From Malus domestica (taxonomy: Eukaryota > Streptophyta > Magnoliopsida > Rosales > Rosaceae): DNA of 64,000 bases. The stretch is from assembly GCF_042453785.1 (NCBI RefSeq), contig NC_091670.1, forward strand, positions 38,885,501 through 38,949,500, written 5' to 3'. This document shows, in pieces, positions 23,450 through 36,925 of this stretch (position 1 is its first letter; every line of letters begins with the position of its first letter). Both the position numbers and the translations under genes were made by a program. The notes under the pieces were generated by a model. That model saw only the letters and a list, made by a program, of their open reading frames with translations. It had not been told where the DNA came from and did not search any database.

Positions 23450-26400
23450 ATGCCGCTGGTGAGGTTTCAGGTGCGGAACGAGTACAGCTGGGGGCAGCCT
23501 CAGCTGTACAAGGAGGTGAACAGAGAAGATCCCAAAGCTGTGCTCGACGGCGTTGCCGTCTCCGGCCTCGTCGGGATCTTGCGCCAGTTGGGTGATCTTG
23601 CCGAGTAAGTTTTACCCCTTCTTTTGCTCCAATTTTACTCAGGCAGTTCATTTCTCACCACCCTTTTGCATTTTCTTCCATTTTCTGTGTATTTTTGTAT
23701 CTGGGTTCAGCTCATTCAATCTAAAGTTTACTTCTTTTGGCGTTGAAGTTCTGTTGAAGTAATGCAATTTGGTAACTATTGTAATTTAGCAAATTGGGTT
23801 GTCAATTACATTTTCTTTTGGATTAGTTGTGGGATTATATATTACAAGTCGTAAAGTTGGTATTTTTTACTTTCTTTCTGCGTTATATGGGGATTGACAT
23901 GAATTATCACCTTCGTTAGGCCATTGAGTGTTTTGAAAATGCTCTGGATCCTGCATATTTACAGGTTTATTTGATTTTGGTGTTTTTATCACTGCAAAAT
24001 ATGGTAACCTTGTGTTGCAGCTATTTTCAGCGTAATGTCAATTTGGGGTGTTACCTATGAAGCACGGATGCTTTAGTTTGGTCGCGTTTCCCTATGCTTC
24101 ATCGGATACGATACGTGTCGAATACTCCCGGATACTCGCCGGATACAAGTATTCGGCTTTTAGGATACCGTTACACTTTCAAATGAGAAATTAAGAGGAG
24201 AATATTAATAGGAAACACAGATTTAGTTGCAAGATGATGAATACAATGTGCTTGCCTCTAATGGAAACAAGGAATATAACTCTCACACTTGAATGAACTT
24301 GAATTTGGTGTTTTCAGGTTAAAAATATGTTCTAAATTATATATTTTTACTGTCGTCTCCATGACGTATCATATCCTCGTTTTAGAGATTTTACGTAACG
24401 CTGTCGTATCATAGGGTGCTAGTAGATTTCTTGCTAGCTCTTGTTGGTAGAATGGAATGATTTATCATGGTCATGGAGACTTAGTACAATTGAACTTTAC
24501 TTTGGCCTGTTTGGGGACATTTGGATGCTGTGAGATTGAATTCTATATCATTTAGGGTAGTGGGCCGGTATTTCAGTTCTTTTCAGGCGAAAGTGGCACT
24601 AACTGCAATAAGATCCTGTCCTTCTTATGTATTATTAACATTGGCAACAAGAGACTGAATAAGTTTAAACTTAACTTGCCCCCGGAGATGAAATTGGTTG
24701 AAAGTTACTTGTTGGGTGGAGATTCCTATCTCCTGTGCTTAGTGAAAGTTCCTCAGGTTGGTGAAAGGCCAAAAAATGTGAATTTTGGATCTTCGATATA
24801 GGCTATCAAGTCTGAAATGTATAACGCAATAGGTTGAAGCTAGTGATTATTCTATTATAATTTATAACAACTGTTTGTATATGTATAATAGTAAACGGTA
24901 CTAACTTAGAAAGTAACTTAAAACATGTAGGTTTGCAGCAGAGGTCTTTCATGGCTTGCAAGAGCAAGTGATGACTACAGCTTCTAGAAGCCATAAACTG
25001 ATGGTTCGTGTGCAGCACATTGAAGCTGCAGTTCCTCCCCTCGAGAAGGCTGTACTTGCTCAAACAAGCCACATACATTTTGCTTACACCAGTGGTATGG
25101 CTTTTGTTTCTCACCTTTATGTCTGTATATCATATGCCAGCTATTAACAACTATCAACAGATGTCGTTCACTCTTGTGCAAACTGCTCGGAACTTTTGTT
25201 AAATAAGCTGCAGGTTCTCATAAAATTCAATACTGGTGATGTAATAACTTATTTTATGATGTAAAAAAGGAATTATCTATGGTTAGATTTAGCTACCACT
25301 ATGATTCATTACATATTTTTGTATAGGTTTGTTTTTGCAAACCGTTTAAGAACTAGATATTGAAGCTGAAATCCTTAAAGGAAAGTCTAGGAAGATAGAA
25401 TTATATGTCAATTCATATTTAGTGCAAGTATTCTTTTATTGTTTTGTAAACAAGAGAACTGCAATTTTCTTAGAAGTGGGTTATTTTTTCCATATACAAT
25501 CTTACGTTTAAAATAGCTTGGAAAACTTGGATAACACTACTTACCGACCATAGCAGCAAATCTACACATATTCTGGGACAGCATTATATAGACTCTGAAT
25601 TTTGGGGGGATTACTTCAGTACAAACCTTTCATAATTGACCTTGTTTCATCTGTTCTTTATTGTGGATATTATTTTCTTATATACTCTATAGTCCTTATC
25701 CCATGGGTGTGACATCATTATCCTGATAATTGAATCATTAATAGAAGGCAGTTGCTTTGCAGGTATAGAGTGGCATCCTCGTATTCGAAATGAGAAAAAT
25801 CATTTCATCTACAATGACTTGCCTCGTTTTATTATGGATTCATATGAAGGATGTCGGGATCGTCCACGGTTGGATTTACTGGACAAGTATGATTGAAATC
25901 TTTTCTTTACCTATCTTTACCTTAATTGGCTTACATTTTGTGGTTAAATTTTTTTATTCACCTTAATTGGCGTACAAGTAGTTTAAAATTTTATAGTAAC
26001 TGGTACATGATGGAATTATTTCCTTTACCGTTCAGATTTGATACTGGTGGCCCAGGATCTTGTTTGAAGAGATATTCAGATCCAACCTTTTTCAAAAAAG
26101 CATCTGCTATCCCTGATGAAGAAAATGTTGAAAAAGTCCGAAGATCTAGGAAGGCTCAAAGAAGCAAGGTATGCACCAACCTTTTTCAACGGCTTCATGT
26201 GCATCCAAGTTATCGTTGTCAGAAGTGGCTATTTACTAGGGTATCAAAGAATGCCCAAAGCATAAGTTGCAACCTATTGCCAACCCATCTTAACCTGTTT
26301 CCATTAGGTTTGGTTTTGGGTTTTGAAAAGTCACAACCTGGTAACGTCCTGTCGGTTCTGACTGGAGCCCAACCTAAACCATCCCAAATCTTACCCACTC

Positions 26401-29400
26401 TTAGACATTAGTGCTTCATCCCAAGCAGAGAATCTGTATTTCTTATTCGAACGAACTTTGCTTATGCTTTCATATGCAATATTGTGGATGAGTATGGCTC
26501 AAAAGTTTTCTTAAGAGAGATAGATGCAGGCATATTTTATCATTGTTAAGATAGTGAAGTGCAATGGCCTCTCACATCAATTTCTTCTTGATCAGAGTTT
26601 GATTTTCTGCCATCCGTAATCTGTATGCAATGTTTTGTTGGATTATTCTATCTTCTAAGTACCTCAAAGGTTCTGTCACTTGGGATTTTTCTAATTAAAA
26701 TGTTGAAATGGACAGAAGAAAAGAGGATCACAACGTAAAGGAGATGTATTGCGTGGTGCATCAGCATCTAATCGCAGTAGCAGGTATCGTATATGTTTAC
26801 ACACATATGCATACTTAGAGGAAGTCTCTAATTAATGCATAAATCTATAAGTGACAAGTGGCTCCCATCTTTGACTAAATGGAACTAAATACTTATGATG
26901 TCTGACTATGCAGAATGCAATATATTTCTCCTATTGTAAATGGGCGAAGCTCGTCTTCTCAAACTGCCTCCACAGCCGACATGGGATTGAAATCTGACCT
27001 GGGGGACAATTCCACTTCTTTTGATTCAAGAACTGAGTCAGGATATATTGAGTATGCTGCCCATCCAAGTTCCTCCATGCAAGGCGAAGAACACGAATCC
27101 AAGGAATCACCTACTTCTAAATTGGTGCAGCATGTTGATACTATTGATTCTGTCTCACCTGCTGATCAAACTGGATTTGTAGATGATAACTCTCCTGGAA
27201 GTTCATTACAGGACCAAGTTACCTCTGGTTCATCTTGTGTTAACTGGGATGAGAAAACAGAGATAGTGGATCCGAAATGTCAACAGAATAGTATAGATGA
27301 AACTACAGAGATGCATCCAACAAAAGATAACTTGGATGCACATGAAGCCGGAGCTGGTAACTTTAGAATTGTTGAGCGAATGGATGCTCTCTTTGATGAT
27401 GAAAATATTGTGGAATCAATCTCGAGCAGCAACCAGACTGATGAAATTGAAAGTCAACCAGACAATTTCATGGATGCACTTAACATCATTGAATCAGAAT
27501 CTGAAACCGATCTTGATTGTCAAACAAAACGAGAAGTGGAACATGTTGCCTCTGTTGTCAACAATGAAGGACCATACGGTGTGCATGAGACTTCACACGA
27601 TTGTTTGGACGATGAAACTCCAATTTTTGAATCTCATACTTCAACGTCTTACATTTCCTCCGAAGTAGAAGTGCCGACAGATCTGCCAAGCTCAGCCTCG
27701 TCAGAGAGTCCTATACATAAGCAGGTGCCTCAGATAGACATGGAACCTTCTAATCCAAACCACGCTGTGGGCACCAATAGAGCTGACATTTTTTATGGTT
27801 CAAGGTTAGAATCTGTTAGTGGTGATTCAGTATCCTCTGGCTCTGGAACTACTAACTTGCAGGATAAGACCATAAGCAGTTCATATATTCCTCAAGAATC
27901 TCCAGCTGACGTTTCCAGGACCAGTTCAACATCTCCTTCATCTGGAACTACTAACGATCAGGACAAGACCATAAGCAGTTTATGTGAGGCTCAAGAATCT
28001 CCTGCTGATGATTCCAGTAATAACTCAACACCCTCTGTCTCTGGCTCTGGAACTACTAGTGTGAAGGATAAGATCACAAGCAGTTTATGTGGGTCTCAAG
28101 AATCCCCTGCTGACATTTACAGGAATAATTCAATAAATTTCTGGACAAATGGTGGCCTATTAGGACTTCAGCCATCAAAACCTCCTGATTTCAGCATGTC
28201 AAGTCCTATAAGTCAAGATTCTGCTAACAGAAATCACACTGAGACAGTTGGTCTCTCAAATCATGCTTACAAGCATATAGTTGATGAGCATGAAAGCGAA
28301 GAAAGTCCGTTGGTTGAGAATGCTGGCAGTAATGATAAGGATTTGAGTTCTAAATGCTCCATATCATGCTCTGAGAATCAAGATGATGGCATCTCTTTCA
28401 AGAAAATACCTAACGGATTTTCACCCACTGAGTTGTATCCAAAACTTCGTAATATTGGTGATTCTCATACGATAGAACCTGGGACTGTGTTGCCAGTTGC
28501 TCCATATGGAAAGTCCACTTCCAATGAAGTGAATCAGGAGAAAGAGGAAAACTCTTCTTGGGTTTTTGGGCTTGGCCGTAGGTTACTTGTGAATGATTTT
28601 GGTAGAAAAATTGCACATGTCCATGATGACGGATCTGAGCCTACTAGTTATTCAGATGCTGGTGTACTGGACCGGAGAAATAAGCAGCAGAGAGTAGAGG
28701 ACCAAGCATTTCCTGAGACATCTGTCAGAGAGCCGTTTGAGGATGGAATTGGTGTTGATTCATCTCCTTCTTCACCACCACTTGAACATATGAAAATATC
28801 TTTCCATCCCGTAGATGGCATTGAAACTTCCATACTCAAACTGAAATTATCTGATGGGAATCAAAGCCATGAAAGTGCACGAGACATGTTTCAGTCATTT
28901 CAGTTGATCCCAGAACCTGCTGTTCCTCTGCATGAATTTGTTTCTGATTCTGACGGTGACACATTCTGTAGATCATCTCCATATATATCAGATGATTGTC
29001 ATAGCCATCTCTCTGAATCGAATTCTGAACAATGGGAATCTGGTGAAACTCTAGAAAGAAATAACCATGAACTATATGATGGTTTATGTAGAATCTCATT
29101 AGAGGAACTATATGATGGTTTATGTGGAATCTCATCAGAGGAACATATATCCACCTCCCCGATACTAGACGGAATATCCCATAATGCCACTTATGTTGAC
29201 GGTGGAAGTAAAAGTGTGCACAATGAGAATGGTCTGGAACACTATTCTCTCTCTGATCCTCTACTTGATCTTCCAAGTTTTGATGCTTTAGAACCTGTAC
29301 TTCAGCAAGAAGCAAAAGATGATTCAGGTCCAAAGGATCTCCCTGGTTTGAGATGTTCAGAGGATTATACACCAGGATCACCACCTCTCCCTCCAGTGGA

Positions 29401-30349
29401 ATGGCGTGCTTCAAAACCATTTACAGTAGAAAAAGATGTATTCAAAGGTTTTAGGCATGCGTTAAATGCAGAAGTTTTGGGGTCTGTCACCCTCCAGCAA
29501 CCTAAGCCAGCGCCAGTACAGCAACAACAAATGAATGAGGATTCCATTAAACCGCAAGACAAGGTATCATGTATTTTAGTTCAATCCTATTATTTTAAGG
29601 CATGACAGGTATTCAAATAGGAATAGTGGCGAGTTGAAACTGAGTAAGGACATATTATCAAATTCTTCTTGCTGCAGCAGGACCAGCACGTGAATGGACA
29701 GAAAGATACTGATCAGGATCTAAATGGCAAAGGGGCAGACGAAAAAGAAGATTTCCTGCAACAAATTAGAACAAAGGTGAGTCACCATTTTTTCTTGTCA
29801 TTTGCCTGCTTTCCAAGTAAAAGTCACTTTGTGTTTGTACTGGAGCGTTTCATATTCGTATGTGAAATGTGCATCAACAGTGCCAAATCGAGATTTTTCT
29901 CATCTCTTCTGCTGCCGCAGATCCATATACGCTCTATTTACATAGAACATGCCTGGTTGTACTAAATCTTGATAGATTGATTTCATCGTGTAGTAAAGCT
30001 TTGCTTTCATCTGTTGCGACCTTTCAAACTAGACTAGAGTAGATTAAGTAACAAAGAAACTAGTGCTAACTTCGTGCTCGTTTCTTGTTATGTCCTTCCA
30101 GTCATTCAACCTGAGACGCACAGTGCCAGCAAAGGCAGCCGCCACACCAGCACCTGCCGCCAATGTCAAAGTCACCGCAATTTTGGAGAAAGCAAATGCC
30201 ATTCGCCAGGTTCCCCATTGCCCTGCACCTCTTTTCTTTCCTTTGCCTTTTGTCCATTCTCATTATTTGCATCACAGCAACCAAGTTGACAATTTATCAA
30301 AACTTATCAGGCTGTTAGGAGCGATGACGATACCTGGAGTGACACTTGA
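23450..30349 (+). CDS. SCAR/WAVE family protein (actin nucleation activator)
   Basis: Nine coding exons: 23450-23604, 24931-25094, 25763-25886, 26036-26168, 26716-26783, 26914-29563, 29678-29776, 30102-30209, 30311-30349. All junctions are GT-AG and in phase, giving 1179 aa. Residues 1-190 form the SCAR homology domain ([20 protein letters not shown] at the start, [20 protein letters not shown] later), which docks to the WAVE complex (ABI, BRICK). A basic patch ([10 protein letters not shown]) follows, then a long Ser/Asp/Glu-rich linker in exon 6. The C-terminus carries a WH2 actin-binding motif ([15 protein letters not shown]), the central helix ([12 protein letters not shown]) and the acidic Trp tail DDDTWSDT that binds Arp2/3. 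Plant SCARs drive cortical actin in trichomes, pavement cells and root hairs. It most resembles the SCAR1/3 type by recognition. Exon 7 has a CAGCAG acceptor (29675-29680), so one Gln may be included or skipped. Confidence 0.95.
27838..28130 (+). repeat. Triplicated unit inside SCAR exon 6
   Basis: Three successive 35-40-residue units share the pattern SGTT..(Q/K)DK(T/I)..S...QESPAD followed by a Ser/Asn-rich spacer. The DNA repeats as ggaactacta...gataagac...caagaatctcc. A second small duplication, ELYDGLC-IS repeated, lies near 29068-29140. The units are in the unstructured linker and stay in frame. Confidence 0.9.
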
Positions 30350-30679
30350 TTTGACCGTGTTTTATGCCATCCCGGGAGAAGCAATCCACAAACTTGGCCG
30401 AGGCTGTGTTAAATATGTGTGAATAATTTCAGTTTCTTTGTGTAATTAAGTGTAGGGGCTAATCTTTTATCCATCCAGTGCAGTATTTTGATTGATTCCT
30501 TCAGGTAGAAAGATGAGATGAGTTGTTGTCCGGTTGAGAGTACATGATCATCTTTACATATTAGAGGCAATCGTTTATACAAAATGCCATAAGTGCCTGA
30601 ATACATACATCGATCTATTCTTCTTGTACTGATTTTATTTCGAGAAGGCTTTTTATCTAAAATGGTCTTTGAAATGGCA

Positions 30680-30990
30680 TAACTCATCACTGATCCTGAG
30701 ATTTAAAATCTATAGGAGTGGTTGAGTTTGTTCATCATCAATCATTTTTGGTTATTTTGTGAAAAATATATGTAAATAAGAATAAAATGACAAAATATCC
30801 TCAATTTTGTTAAATCATTTTGGTCCGTTGTATATTAATTTATTAAATTAAGGCTATTTTTATCATTTTGATCCTTATTTGACAAAGATTTTTCACGGCA
30901 GAACTAAAATGATTGATAGTAGACAAACTCATGGACCATTTCTATCGATTTTAAATCTCATGAATCAAAGTAAGGAGTTATTCTAATCTA
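30680..30990. mobile_element. Inverted-repeat MITE downstream of SCAR
   Basis: The left part (gagatttaaaatctatagga, gagtttgttcatcatcaatc) is mirrored on the right by tcaaagtaaggagttatt, tctatcgattttaaatctca and gattgatagtagacaaactc. A partial second right-half copy follows to about 31095. Exact ends are unclear. Confidence 0.6.
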
Positions 30991-31335
30991 AATCGACATA
31001 TTTTTCACCGAAAAACCAAAATGATTTACAGTAGACAAATTCAAGATCATTTTTATCAATTTTCATTATCAAAAATCAAAGTCTCGTAAATTATTTTAGG
31101 CTAAAAAACTTATATTATTGCCATGGGAACTTACAGATGGTGTATGGACAATAAATACAATTTTTTATAAAGAAAAATCCTAATTTTCAGCTGGCATTGC
31201 AGCCAACCGGCACACTGAATTCAATATTTAATATATAAATGAATAACGAACAGAAGACTTTTTTTTTTATCATTTGATTAAAGCAACTTGCTTACGGATT
31301 AAAAACGTGCTTACGAATTAAAAAACCCTAAGGCC

Positions 31336-31470
31336 ATCTCCAACCGAGGGTTGGCCAGAGGGCTCGTTTGAGCCCTCTGACCCTCCAAGATTCCCCAAGA
31401 TATTAATATTTTAATGAACAGTACATGGCCATATTTGTCTCCGTCTCCAACTCACCCTAGATTAGCTTTA
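31336..31470 (+). repeat. MITE fragment (ccatctccaacc end)
   Basis: It starts ggccatctccaaccgagggt, resembling the terminal repeat of the MITE at 22269-22660, but no matching right end is found before the next repeat begins. Probably a truncated or different family member. Confidence 0.35.
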
Positions 31471-31476
31471 TTTTAA

Positions 31477-31635
31477 GGGAGTTTTAACAAAAAGTCTGCG
31501 GTACTGTTCATTTTAACAAAAAACCATATTTTTACACTAAAAAGTCAAACCTTGTACTATTCATTTTACCCTTTATTTTGTCCTTATCGTTAAAACTCAA
31601 AGTTTTCAAGTCATTTTCAATAGTTTTTCTTTATT
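31477..31635 (+). repeat. Dispersed 150-bp repeat, copy 5
   Basis: Full copy, followed after only about 10 bp by a second, shorter copy in the same direction. Confidence 0.85.
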
Positions 31636-31645
31636 TTAAAATGAA

Positions 31646-31775
31646 CTTTAACGAAAAGCTCCTGGTACTGTTCGTTTTAACGAAAAACCACATTTTTGTA
31701 TTAAAAAGTAAATCCTGGTCCTATTCACTCGTTAAAACTCAAAGTTTTCAAACAATTTTAATTAGTTTTTCTTAT
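31646..31775 (+). repeat. Dispersed 150-bp repeat, copy 6 (internal deletion)
   Basis: Same family, but it lacks the block between ctattcac and cgttaaaactc (about 25 bp). In tandem with copy 5. Confidence 0.85.
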
Positions 31776-32469
31776 TTTAAAAGATATAACAAGAAGGGAT
31801 ATGTGATTAGACATTAGAGGACATCTCTATTCCCTTAAAGAGTGGCAGATGTGAGATGACGAATTAACTAAAGTAAACGTAACTCGATGGCAAATGTTGG
31901 AGAGGAACTCAAGTAGGGTCGTCTGACTATGACAGGGTTGGGCACAAAACACATAGAATATCTTGTATTTATGTGAGAAGTGTTTTATGTATGACGTGGT
32001 CGGACAACCCTATTCAAGAAGGTAAAGAAGCTATATTGAAACTAATTAATGGAAGGGTTCCTAATGCCAAACGTGGGGAGTAATTTTTGATTCCCAAAGT
32101 AATTGCTTGTATGTGGAAACTAAAAATTACTCTCCATCTAATCAAGCCACTAAACGCCTAAACATGAGAAAGTGGGGTACTATAACCAAGCAACCTAATA
32201 CCCACTACACAGAACATGGAGAAATATATAGTGGGACTTGGAGTTTAAGACTTCAATGCTTATATAAAGGCCAATTATCTCACTACAAGGAGATGAAAAA
32301 TGTATGAAGTTATTCTGAAATCCTCCTGCAAATATCGGCGCTCCATAACTTGAGCGTTGTAGTGTTTTCTTACAAGTACTCCCACACTCCCTTGCTCTCT
32401 CGTTGATGGCAAGCGAAGATAGTGTCATGTTGTTTCTCAATGGAATTACAAGGTTACACTACTATGTTT

Positions 32470-32810
32470 AACTATTTGCATGACGAACAAAAGTTGGTCG
32501 CGCAAAGTGTCATTCTGTCGCATAAACGTCTGCATGACGGAAACTTCGTCGCGCAAGGATCATGAAGAAAGACTTTACGCGACGAACAATAGCATTGGTC
32601 GCAAAAATGTGGCGTGATGGTTTAGCCTTCGTCGCACAAAATTTGTAGGAACGAATGTGTTCGTCGCACAAAATACCAGGACACAAAGGTGGGACAACTA
32701 GTATTCGTCTCTCGAAACTTTGTGCGACGACAGTTTACAGTTACGCGACGAAACCTTGTTAGTCGCTATAATATTGTGAGACAAAGGTATTCGTCGCGCA
32801 AAAATTAAAA
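32470..32810. repeat. CACTA subterminal motif cluster, left
   Basis: About ten copies of gcgacgaa or ttcgtcgcgcaa variants in both directions, as expected for binding sites of a TNPA-like protein. Confidence 0.8.
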
Positions 32811-33000
32811 AAAAAAAAAATTTAATTCAATTTTTTGTTTTGTTTTATTTTAATTTTGTAATAAAATTAAATTACAATTAAAAAATGTAATGAAGAGAAA
32901 AATAATTTATTTAAATAAATATAAATGTATGTACAAGGAAAATGTTTAAAAAGTAAGGGAGTACAAAACTAAGAAAATAATGCGGCATAGTCTATGGGGT

Positions 33001-35586
33001 CGTCATTCAGAGGCGGCTGGAAGGTCTCGAGGTTGGGGACGAGCTCAGAGGCAGAAAGGGCAGAGTTGTGGGCATGCTTGGGTTGGAGGGGCTCAGATGT
33101 CGACGACAATCAAAGATCTGAGAGACGAATGCCGAATTGACTAAGGGCATGTACAATCTGTGACATCTGGCTCTTATACGAAGCCAACTCAGTCCTAAGG
33201 TCGGCCACCTCTACTGTCAAAGCTGTCACCTGACTCTTTGACTACGATGATGAAAAGGCTCTAAGTTCTCGCCGTCGGGCATTCTCTATCCCTTTACAAT
33301 ACATCATCGGCCTCCGCCCGAGAGTCTGATCCAAGGTCTCTGTAAGGATCTGAAACCCCGCATCCTCTGGGGATCCATAGACTCAAGCGGAGTCTCAGGA
33401 GGAAGCTGGGAGGCGGACTTCTGAAGAACCAATTGCCTATTCTCCATCTCGTCTGTGTAATATAACATGAAAATATTAATAATAACATTCAAATAATAAC
33501 CATGATACTTGAATGCGTAAGATAATAATTATAATTGAAGAATACTTACATGAAGTGACTCGGCCAACTCATCACCGAGTTGAACATAAACGTCTCTGAA
33601 GACATCGATCTCCGGAAATTTTGAACCCCCCCTGAATAGAACAAGATTTGATAATTGTTAGTACGAAAAAAAAATATTATTGACATATTAAAAATTGAAT
33701 ATGAAAAACTTTATTATTACCTACCTCCACGCCTCCATCATAAATGAGAAGGGCCTCAAACCGAAATGGTGGAGAATAGTCTTCTTCTCCCGATTGCTCT
33801 TGTTGGCTTTCACCTTCTTCTGTTATACAAAAAACAAACGTATTAGTTCTAATTTAAATGAAATATAAAAAAAAATCAATAAACATTAGTAAGAAATGTA
33901 TAATACTTTTAAATTTAATATAAAAAATGTACCACATACCTGAGCTCTTGAAAATGACTGTAGAGCCACACCTAATTATCTTCTCGGTCCTCAAACTCCT
34001 TCAGGCAACCCTCCTCAAGAGTGACATGCAGATCATCAAATGTCTCAAAATATTGGTGTTGGTCGCTCTTCTACTGCTTGTACCGTTAAGCGAAAAGCCT
34101 GTTGATGTACGCCAACATATCGTCGTTGATGTCGTTGAAATTGTAGTTCGTCTGCAATGTAACAAATTAATTACATACATTAAGTAATATAAATATATAA
34201 AATTTGAAGGAAAAACAATTAAAAGGTAGGATACTTATCGACAACTGTGTGCGCACCCTTGTCCTCATCTCGTCCGACATCGCCTTCCAAGACTTCCATT
34301 GCATAAGGTAATAGGTCCGAACGACGTGACCAATGTCGTGGGCCAATGCGCTATGCTGCTTGGCTGTTGGTGCAACCCAATGCCAGTCGTCGTATCCGCT
34401 GGTGATATGTCCGTTGGTCACCCGGATGACATTCACCATCTTCAACTGGCGACAAGGTCCCTAGGTATTTTTCTTTGCCGCAAAAAAATAAAAAAAACAT
34501 TCAAACAAACACAACAAATAAAACCGAAATTCCGGCAGAACCTCCCCTAAAATTATAACAATTCCCAAACCATGGACATTGTAATGAATCATATATGATA
34601 TCAAACAACAATCACAACAATTGAATAAGCAAAATTTGGACCAAACACATAATTGCATTATGTAACAATTTTGATTGAAAGAAAGCGAGGTCAGTTAACC
34701 TTTATAGTAGCACACTTGTAATAGTAATTTCCAATAAGCTAGAGAAACTAACAAAATTTAAATTCATATGCAAGATCAAGTCATGGAAGGGGAAGCCACT
34801 AAGCTAAAGTTTTGTGCGGATCATAATAGCTTAGCAAAATTCTAGAAACAAGAATATGTTATATTATGGAAAATTCAAAACAACTTCAATAAAACCAAGG
34901 AAAAGGGATACTCCAGGAAGCACAAAGGTAATGTAAGATATGTTATATAAATTAAAAGCAACACCTTGCTATGGCGTGGCAATGTTTGACTGGTCCCATT
35001 TTCTAAGTCGACAGAAAACTTACACTTGACTTATAAATGTCTATTAACTATTTTATGGCAGATTGATGATTAATGAGAATAAAACTAAGAGTAGCCCTTT
35101 TAAATTTACTGTTAAATTGACAACTTATGGCATGGAGAGACCAACTTGATGAAATAACCATTCCAAACTGATTAAGAACATAATGGGTTTCTGAAAACTT
35201 AATCAAGGTGAGTTACGTATCATATATCTTTTTAAGGCATTGATTCTAATAGCAGGTCACTCCTATTTGTGTAGGCATTCACAAGGAAATAAGGGGAGTT
35301 ACTTAACTTTACTTGATTGTGACCTCGAGGCATCACTAGTAGATGACAATGTCATGTCGGGTGTGTGGGGGTGAAGGTGACCACACCTAGCGCTAGCAGG
35401 TAGCACCACTGAAGAGGCTGATGACGCTGGCACCTGGAAGACCCGGGGACCAATCAGATCTAATGAATTAGTCGGCCTGGGGTCCATTTCTGTTGGAGCA
35501 GTGGCGGCTGTAGTAGGAGGTGGGGGAATCGAATGAGGTGCAGTCGTCACTGCCTTACGACTTCTAATAAGCTCCGACATCTGCAC
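33001..35586 (-). pseudogene. Transposase_24-like CACTA protein, broken (module 3)
   Basis: From 35586 the reading gives a Ser/Pro-rich start (MQMSELIRSRKAV). After an intron-like gap comes a piece at 34445-34230 with MQWKSWKAMSDEMRTRVRTQ, then FNDINDDMLAYINRLFAKRY (about 34150-34080). Next come KSDQHQYFETFDDLHVTL, a RGGSKFPEIDVFRDVYVQLG-type stretch (about 33625-33560), and a coiled coil ending SQFGIRLSDL near 33110. This order matches plant Ptta/En/Spm Transposase_24 proteins. A TAG replaces the expected Trp near 34070 and the pieces are in different frames, so no intact protein is expected. Confidence 0.7.
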
Positions 35587-36114
35587 AATTAGAAAAAAAA
35601 ATTCAATGCATATTTATGGTTAAACTAGAAAAACTTGGCCATTTTGAAAGATGGCAAAGAAAAAGGGAAATGTTTGACACTTTGAAAAAGTTCTTAGTTC
35701 TTCCACAAATAATCATATTTGACACATGTAACATTTCACTAAATGAGAATCTACGCATTCGCATGTGATGCAACAATCAAAACATAGAAAATACATTCTC
35801 AATCGTTCTCCATCAATCGCTAATCACACACAATATCCCTATAGACAACAACATTAATGGCGTTAGCATGAATTTACATTAATACTTTTACCCTAACAAA
35901 AAAAAACACTTACCAGACACACCGAGATAACTCAATCAACCTAAAGAAGAAGATGGAAGGAGTATTAGATGATGAAATTGAGAGAAAATGGAAATGACGG
36001 ATGCCGGATTGAGAAAAACCGAAGGGGATGACTGCAAAGGCTAAATTTGCAATTTTTGTGCAGTTTGCCTCTGCACAACTTGAATCCAGATTATAAAGTT
36101 CACTTTTGGACAAA

Positions 36115-36245
36115 TGATTTTGCGTGACAAAAAAAAGTATTTGTCGCGTAAGTTTACCATTTTTTATTTTATTTCCTTTACTTTATAATTTATTCTTTTT
36201 AACAAATTGCGTGACGAAAACATGTATCGTCGCGTAATGCATATT
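36115..36245. repeat. CACTA subterminal-type motif cluster, internal 1
   Basis: Four gcgtgac / gtcgcgtaa variants around 36120-36237, inside the element and far from its ends. Confidence 0.7.
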
Positions 36246-36489
36246 TTTTATTTTTTTTTGTTTTTCCGTTTTATTTGTAAATATTGTAAAATTTTCTTTT
36301 GTTATAAATAAAAAAAAACTCAAACCTTATTAAACATTAAATTAATTAACAAAACTAATTTACTATCCCAAATAAAAATTATAATTAATGAAAATATTAA
36401 TACTCATCCACATAACATAAATTTATTAATTAAATTAAAAATAAAGTCCACAAAATCTTATTTAAAAAAAAAAAGCAACCCTCCTCAAC

Positions 36490-36925
36490 TTCAATCATCC
36501 CTTGCCCGCAACACATCAAACTTCCATCACCGGAAACTCTGCTTGAAAAGCCCATCCACATAAATATGTTGCTTATTTTCGGTTTCATCAACATCCCAAT
36601 GAACCTACATTAATGTCAATAACAATAAATTAGTAATTTAAAAATATTACGTTTTAACAAAAATAATTGTTCATTATTTACTACAAACTTACCGATAACT
36701 CCCCCAGCATGGACTTCTTCAACTTCTCAGGGACCTTTTATCAAGACTCAAACTCAACAGAACAATCCCTCCGCACCAAATTCCTAATGTCATACACAAA
36801 TTCGGCGTACACCTCAGCCATATTTTTGCCTCCAAAGTACGGTACTTGCTTCCATCGATACATCTCTAATCGCACTACAAGTTTCTTTTTGGTAGAACCT
36901 TATCCAAAATCGGCCATTCTTTTTT
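36490..36925 (-). pseudogene. Transposase_24-like fragment (module 2)
   Basis: Reads from 36925: MADFG, stop, GSTKKKLVVRLEMYRWKQVP, then EVYAEFVYDIRNLVRRDCSV and KVPEKLKKSMLGELS. After a possible intron (acceptor near 36605) comes VHWDVDETENKQHIYVDGLF and WKFDVLRARDD. It parallels modules 1 and 3 (aromatic/Trp, then +xVPxxxKK..M.EL, then YxxWK.D) but is truncated and has stops. Confidence 0.6.

Noticed and set aside
25926-26411. 161-aa plus frame in SCAR introns 3-4
   Set aside because: Only the stretch 26036-26168 is SCAR exon 4. The rest is intron read-through.
27297-27668. Alternative frame within SCAR exon 6
   Set aside because: Shadow of the real exon, biased Met/Leu composition with no domain.
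32100-32456. TATATAAAGG-containing stretch considered as an LTR next to the CACTA element
   Set aside because: No LTR ends, primer site or second copy was seen. The TATA-like string alone is not enough.
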